Shown here piece after piece: positions 14,921 through 18,050 of a stretch of 18,050 bases of DNA (the first letter of the stretch is position 1; every line of letters begins with the position of its first letter). Where the stretch lies: positions 1 to 18,050 of the forward strand of contig DASZMA010000049.1 of NCBI GenBank assembly GCA_035552095.1, given 5' to 3'. Under the pieces are notes generated by a model that did no database searches, had not been told where the DNA came from, and saw nothing but the letters and a program-made list of their open reading frames with translations. A program made the translations under genes and the position numbers. The DNA comes from Bog-473 sp035552095 (GTDB lineage Bacteria > Actinomycetota > Acidimicrobiia > Acidimicrobiales > RAAP-2).

Positions 14921-15400
14921 GCACGTAGCGGGAGTGAACCTCCTGAGATGCTGACGGGAGTCGTGACAGGTGGTGCTGGGAAAGTGGGCTCACGAAGCGA
15001 CGCAAGGCAACGGATTGAGACCCTGTTCTTTTGGCCATCCCGAAACGTACGCAACGGTTGATCGCACGGGGCAGTGGTGCGTTTCGGCTTGACCCGGTAC
15101 CGAGACCGAGTGAGGTACTCAACTCGTCATGCCCGTACTCGCAATTCTTCGTGGAAACCATGAAGTGCCAGTTCACAACTCGGAGGAGTGCCGTGGCGGA
15201 AGGACCGACAACCGGCAACCAGAAGAGATCGACGTAGAACGAGAAGGCGGAGATCCCCCAGCTATCAACGAGAGGATCGTTCCAGGGCGTGAATTCAAGG
15301 ACTTTCGAATCCGATTTTGAAGGGACCATCCCGGCATGTTGCGGGAGCGACCTTGCCGGGAACCTTGCTCAAAACCTTGCTCAAAGTCCCGGTGGCCAAC
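14921..15400. other. Low-GC convergent intergenic region with RNA-like inverted repeats
   Basis: This 480-bp gap lies between two convergent genes, in a window where most gaps are below 120 bp. By hand count 14941-15360 is about 58% G+C (242 of 420), against about 65-73% in flanking coding lines. It holds several inverted repeats: TCGTGA/TCACGA (14961-14966 with 14990-14995); an 11-bp stem, CCGAAACG plus three more pairs including one G-U (15040-15050 with 15077-15087); GAGT/ACTC (15108-15111 with 15117-15120); TTCAA/TTGAA (15294-15298 with 15317-15321). Short ORFs on both strands show no family I know. The dense stems and base composition resemble the structured non-coding part of a group II intron or another mobile-element remnant, but I find no domain V hairpin, reverse transcriptase or transposase. 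Function is unknown. Confidence 0.45.
15355..15392. repeat. Tandem 12-bp repeat inside a 6-bp inverted repeat
   Basis: AACCTTGCTCAA occurs twice in a row (15361-15372 and 15373-15384). The pair is enclosed by CCGGGA and TCCCGG, which could form a 6-bp stem about 9 bp before the nitroreductase stop codon. It could be a terminator-like structure for the convergent genes or a scar of slippage. No T-tract follows on either strand. Confidence 0.5.
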
Positions 15401-16012
15401 TCACCACGACCCGCGATGCACCCGCTCGGACGGATCAGGCCGTGCCCGTTCCAGCGACGGCGAACGGTGATCTAACCCATCCGGCCGCCCGACCAGCACG
15501 GCGCAGAACAGCCGCCACTCCGACGGGACGCCCAACACCCCGGCCAGCGCGGCCTCGCCTCGGAAGTTGCCCAGGATGCAGGCCCCCAGCCCGGCATCGA
15601 CCACCGCTAACAGCGCCGACATGACCCCGAACGCGGCGTCGCCCGTCCAGTAGGGGACCGGCCAGGCCTCCTCACCGGCGGCCGGGCCCAGCCCCGAGTC
15701 GGCCTTGTCGTCCTCCCCGTAGCGGGCCACGTAGGCCTCGGCCGAGGCATAGGCGAGCAGGACGACCGAGGCCCGCCGCAGGCCCTCCCAACGGGGGCTG
15801 CGGGAACGCCACTCGGCATCGGTGGTGGCGTCCCAGTAGCGGTCCGTCTCCTCCTTGCCCTCCAGCACCACCCAGGCCGTGCCACCGGTATTGCCGGCGC
15901 TCGGCGCCCGCAGGGCCGCCTGCACAATGGAGTCGACGACGGCCGGGTTGACCGCCGCGCTCGAGAAACTGCGCACCATGGCCCGGCGCCGGATGGCCTC
16001 GTGGAGCTCCAC
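15401..16012 (-). CDS. Nitroreductase family protein
   Basis: 203-residue flavin-dependent oxidoreductase of the nitroreductase superfamily, expected to bind FMN and use NAD(P)H. The N-terminal FMN-phosphate contacts sit in EAIRRRAMVRSF (residues 5-16); RAPSAGNTGG (35-44) is the conserved flavin-ring loop; GLGACILGNFR (141-151) is the second FMN motif. The tail ending HRGSW is common in actinobacterial members, so the protein seems complete. GTG 16012 is the start because homology begins there (MELHEAIRRR); no good Shine-Dalgarno sequence precedes it. It is divergent from the rhodanese-MoeB gene and converges on the low-GC gap. The superfamily also includes coenzyme F420-related, dehalogenating and flavin-cleaving enzymes, so the substrate cannot be named. 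Confidence 0.88.
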   Translation of the reverse strand: MELHEAIRRRAMVRSFSSAAVNPAVVDSIVQAALRAPSAGNTGGTAWVVLEGKEETDRYWDATTDAEWRSRSPRWEGLRRASVVLLAYASAEAYVARYGEDDKADSGLGPAAGEEAWPVPYWTGDAAFGVMSALLAVVDAGLGACILGNFRGEAALAGVLGVPSEWRLFCAVLVGRPDGLDHRSPSLERARPDPSERVHRGSW

Positions 16013-16040
16013 GCCGCAGAGTTTCCCAGGTGGCGGCCCC

Positions 16041-16119
16041 TTCGGGAATCTTGACCCCGCTGGTAGTGTTTAACAGTCCAGTGCCAGTTGGGTAAGTCCA
16101 GTTGGCCATGCCTGGAGGT
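16041..16119 (+). promoter_or_regulatory. Promoter region and ribosome binding site of the rhodanese-MoeB gene, with repeated CCAGT boxes
   Basis: GGAGGT at 16114-16119 lies 5 nt before GTG 16125 and is the strongest Shine-Dalgarno sequence in the window; it fixes that start. Upstream, TTCGGG (16041-16046), 17 bp, and TAGTGT (16064-16069) could be -35 and -10 boxes. Between the possible transcript start and the ribosome binding site there are three CCAGT copies (16078, 16084, 16098), GTCCAGT twice at a 20-bp spacing (16076 and 16096), and CCAGTTGG twice (16084-16091 and 16098-16105). They could be binding sites for a regulator. Confidence 0.45.
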
Positions 16120-16124
16120 AGAAA

Positions 16125-17288
16125 GTGCCCACACCCCGAGATCTTCTCAACGAAGCGAAAAAGTCCATCCGCGAGGTGGATCCCCCCGCCGCGGAGCAGA
16201 TCCTGGCCGACGGCGGCACCACCTTCCTAGATGTGCGGGAGCCCGACGAGTACGAGCAGGGCGCCATCCCGAACGCCGTCCACCTACCCCGAGGCCACCT
16301 GGAGTTCCAGGTCGAGGGCAAGCTGCCCGACAAGGAAGCCCCGATCGTCGTCTACTGCGCCGGTGGCGTGCGCAGCGCCTTCGCGGCCAAGACCCTGGGC
16401 GAGCTGGGCTACACCGACGTGCAGTCCCTGGTCGGCGGCTTCAACAAGTGGAAGGACGACGACCGTCCTTGGAAGGCACCGCAGACCCTGACTCCGGCCC
16501 AGCGCAACCGCTACCAGCGCCACCTGCTCCTGCCCGAGGTGGGCGAGGTGGGCCAGCTCAAGCTGCTCGACTCCAAGGTCCTCCTCCTGGGCGCCGGCGG
16601 GCTGGGCTCCCCGGCCGGGCTGTACCTGGCCGCGGCCGGCGTGGGGACGCTCGGCATTATCGATATGGACGTGGTCGACGAGTCGAACCTCCAGCGCCAG
16701 ATCCTGCACAACATGGACCGCATCGGCGACCGCAAGGTGGACTCGGCCAAGAAGACCCTCACCGCGCTGAACCCAGACGTCAACGTCGTCACCTACGACG
16801 TGCGCCTGGGCGCCGACAACATCCTCGACATCATCGACGGCTACGACGTGATCGTCGACGGGACGGACAACTTCCCGACCCGCTACCTGGTCAACGACGC
16901 CGCCCTGCTCAAGCGGATCCCGGTCATCCACGGGTCGATCTTCCGCTTCGAGGGCCAGGCCACCGTCTTCGACCCTTACAACGGGCCGTGCTACCGCTGC
17001 CTCATTCCCGAGCCGCCTCCCGCCGAGCTCGCCCCGTCCTGCTCGGAGGCCGGCGTCCTTGGTGTGTTGCCCGGCATCATCGGGTCCATCCAGGCGATCG
17101 AGGCGATCAAGATGATCCTCAAGATCGGTGACCCCCTGGTAGGTCGCTTGCTCTCCTACGACTCGCTGGAGCAGTCGTTCCGCACCTTCAAGGTGCGCCG
17201 CGACCCGGCCTGCCCGGCGTGTGGGCCTGATGCCGGAGAGATCGTCATCGCCGAGTACGACGACCTCTGCATGCCGCACGCCCACTGA
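16125..17288 (+). CDS. Rhodanese-ThiF/MoeB fusion, sulfur-carrier adenylyltransferase
   Basis: 387-residue cytoplasmic protein. An N-terminal rhodanese domain (about 15-115) has persulfide cysteine C78 in VVYCAGGVRS. The E1-like domain (about 122-387) begins with LTPAQRNRYQRHLLLPEVG, has the ATP loop GAGGLGS (156-162) and DESNLQRQ (185-192), and carries two zinc-type cysteine pairs, C289/C292 (CYRC) and C363/C366 (CPAC). The family adenylates the C-terminal Gly-Gly of small sulfur carriers (MoaD, ThiS or CysO), and the rhodanese part supplies sulfur. In mycobacterial MoeZ the rhodanese domain is C-terminal; here it is N-terminal, an order that I recall in some proteobacterial MoeB proteins. 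GTG 16125 is set by GGAGGT. The partner carrier is not in the window, so molybdopterin, thiamine and cysteine routes remain possible. Confidence 0.9.
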   Translation: MPTPRDLLNEAKKSIREVDPPAAEQILADGGTTFLDVREPDEYEQGAIPNAVHLPRGHLEFQVEGKLPDKEAPIVVYCAGGVRSAFAAKTLGELGYTDVQSLVGGFNKWKDDDRPWKAPQTLTPAQRNRYQRHLLLPEVGEVGQLKLLDSKVLLLGAGGLGSPAGLYLAAAGVGTLGIIDMDVVDESNLQRQILHNMDRIGDRKVDSAKKTLTALNPDVNVVTYDVRLGADNILDIIDGYDVIVDGTDNFPTRYLVNDAALLKRIPVIHGSIFRFEGQATVFDPYNGPCYRCLIPEPPPAELAPSCSEAGVLGVLPGIIGSIQAIEAIKMILKIGDPLVGRLLSYDSLEQSFRTFKVRRDPACPACGPDAGEIVIAEYDDLCMPHAH

Positions 17289-17298
17289 GCGGCCAGAG

Positions 17299-17331
17299 CG
17301 CCGGGCCAAAGCGGCTCGCCATTCCCCGGCG
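17299..17331 (+). terminator. Possible stem-loop after the rhodanese-MoeB gene
   Basis: CGCCGGG (17299-17305) and CCCGGCG (17325-17331) form a perfect 7-bp stem with a 19-nt loop, starting 10 bp after the stop codon. No T-tract follows, so it is not a classical intrinsic terminator, although actinobacterial terminators often lack one. The next gene begins 20 bp later. Confidence 0.35.
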
Positions 17332-17351
17332 ATCCAGCTAGAAACTGCGCC

Positions 17352-18050
17352 ATGACAGAACGAGTGGCGGTCAATGGGGTTGAGCTGGCCTGGCATGAGC
17401 AGGGGAAGGGCACGCCGGGACAGCCGACCCTGATCCTCTGCCACGGCTACAGCGGGTCCTCGCACGACTTCTCGCTCCACACTGACGCGCTGGCGCAGAC
17501 CCGGCGGGTGGTAACCCTGGACCAGCGGGGCCACGGGCACTCCACCCGCACCGGGGACCTGGACAGCTACACCATTGAGCAACTGGCGGCGGACCTCATC
17601 GCGTTCATTGAGGCGGTGGGCCAGGGCCCGGTGGATCTCCTGGGCCACTCCATGGGCGGCCGGGTCGCGCTCAGCGCGGTGCTGGCCCGGCCCGACCTGG
17701 TCAACTCGCTCGTCCTGATGGACACCAGCGCCTGGTCGTTCCGCCAGCCCGATGAAGCAATCGCCACCATGGTGGCCGACTTCATCAACCGCTTTGACCC
17801 CGCCCGCGGTGTGCCCACCAACTTCTCCATCCCCGGGCCCGAGGACGTGCTCATTGCTGCGGCTGTCCCGGCGGCCTGGCTGGCCGAGAAGGACGAGATC
17901 TTCGCCGGCATGGACGCTTACGCCCTCAAGGCACTGGGCACTGAACTGCTGGCCGAAGGGGTGGCCTCGGTGCGGCCCCGCCTGGCCGAGGTCACCTGCC
18001 CCACCACCGTCCTGGTCGGGTCCCGCGACCATCCACTGGTCGACCAGGCC
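17352..18050 (+). CDS. Alpha/beta hydrolase, 3' end cut by window edge
   Basis: 233 codons are present and the frame runs open to the window edge. The translation starts MTERVAVNGVELAWHEQG. LILCHGYSGSSHDF is the oxyanion-hole region, TLDQRGHGHS a classic strand-turn motif, and LLGHSMGGRVAL the nucleophile elbow with the catalytic serine (Ser in GHSMGG). VGSRDHPLVD near the edge probably holds the catalytic aspartate; the catalytic histidine would lie beyond the window. There is no signal peptide, so it is probably cytoplasmic. The fold covers esterases, lipases, dehalogenases, peptidases and C-C hydrolases, and nothing here picks one. ATG 17352 has TAGAAA 7 nt upstream and no Shine-Dalgarno sequence, so a leaderless transcript separate from the preceding gene is possible. 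Confidence 0.87.
   Translation, partial: MTERVAVNGVELAWHEQGKGTPGQPTLILCHGYSGSSHDFSLHTDALAQTRRVVTLDQRGHGHSTRTGDLDSYTIEQLAADLIAFIEAVGQGPVDLLGHSMGGRVALSAVLARPDLVNSLVLMDTSAWSFRQPDEAIATMVADFINRFDPARGVPTNFSIPGPEDVLIAAAVPAAWLAEKDEIFAGMDAYALKALGTELLAEGVASVRPRLAEVTCPTTVLVGSRDHPLVDQA

Noticed and set aside
15301..15321. TTCGAATCC resembling a tRNA T-loop
   Set aside because: The bases on either side do not form a 5-bp T-stem, and no anticodon arm or acceptor stem could be paired around it.
14838..15329. 163-codon minus-strand ORF across the low-GC gap
   Set aside because: It overlaps the 3' end of the adenosyltransferase gene, has no motif I know and no ribosome binding site, so it is not supported as a gene.
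16284..18032. 582-codon minus-strand ORF
   Set aside because: Spans the antisense of two unrelated plus-strand genes and the gap between them, with no family signal.

Overview
The window is GC-rich bacterial DNA, roughly two thirds G+C by eye, densely packed with housekeeping metabolic genes. A homodimeric AceE-type pyruvate dehydrogenase E1, frequent GTG/TTG starts, TANNNT-like boxes placed a few bases before several ATGs without Shine-Dalgarno sequences, and an actinobacterial-type HhH-GPD protein all suggest an Actinomycetota genome. Acidimicrobiia is my best guess for the class, but this is inference and I could run no search.

Layout. Positions 1-718 (minus) hold the 5' end of thiE behind an HhH-GPD protein, with a GTGA overlap. 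Positions 791-1750 (plus) hold an Rrf2-type regulator and a DinB-like metalloprotein, and a short palindrome lies in the divergent gap. Positions 1772-4477 (minus) are aceE. rnhA follows at 4543-5016 (plus). Positions 5261-9728 (plus) form a compact run: lpdA (E3), an E2 acyltransferase, and one long ORF that joins octanoyltransferase LipB to lipoyl synthase LipA. Positions 9736-14309 (minus) hold metH and, right behind it, an unknown secreted or membrane protein. A PduO-type cobalamin adenosyltransferase is divergent from metH at 14372-14920 (plus). A 480-bp convergent gap (14921-15400) is clearly poorer in GC, has several RNA-like inverted repeats and no convincing gene. A nitroreductase (15401-16012, minus), a rhodanese-ThiF/MoeB fusion (16125-17288, plus) and a truncated alpha/beta hydrolase (17352-18050, plus) complete the window.

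How the genes work together. E1, E3, E2 and the enzymes that make the E2 lipoyl cofactor lie within about 8 kb, so the window encodes an almost self-contained pyruvate dehydrogenase unit: LipB attaches octanoate to the E2 lysine, LipA inserts two sulfurs, and E1/E2/E3 then make acetyl-CoA. ThiE makes thiamine phosphate, the precursor of the E1 cofactor, though it is not in the same operon. MetH and the adenosyltransferase both handle cobalamin from a shared divergent promoter region. The rhodanese-MoeB protein belongs to sulfur-carrier activation (molybdopterin, thiamine or cysteine pathways).

Most of the window is ordinary. The observations most worth a second look are the LipB-LipA fusion, the low-GC structured gap at 14921-15400, and the unknown membrane protein coupled to metH. 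I found no CRISPR array, tRNA, rRNA or intact mobile element.
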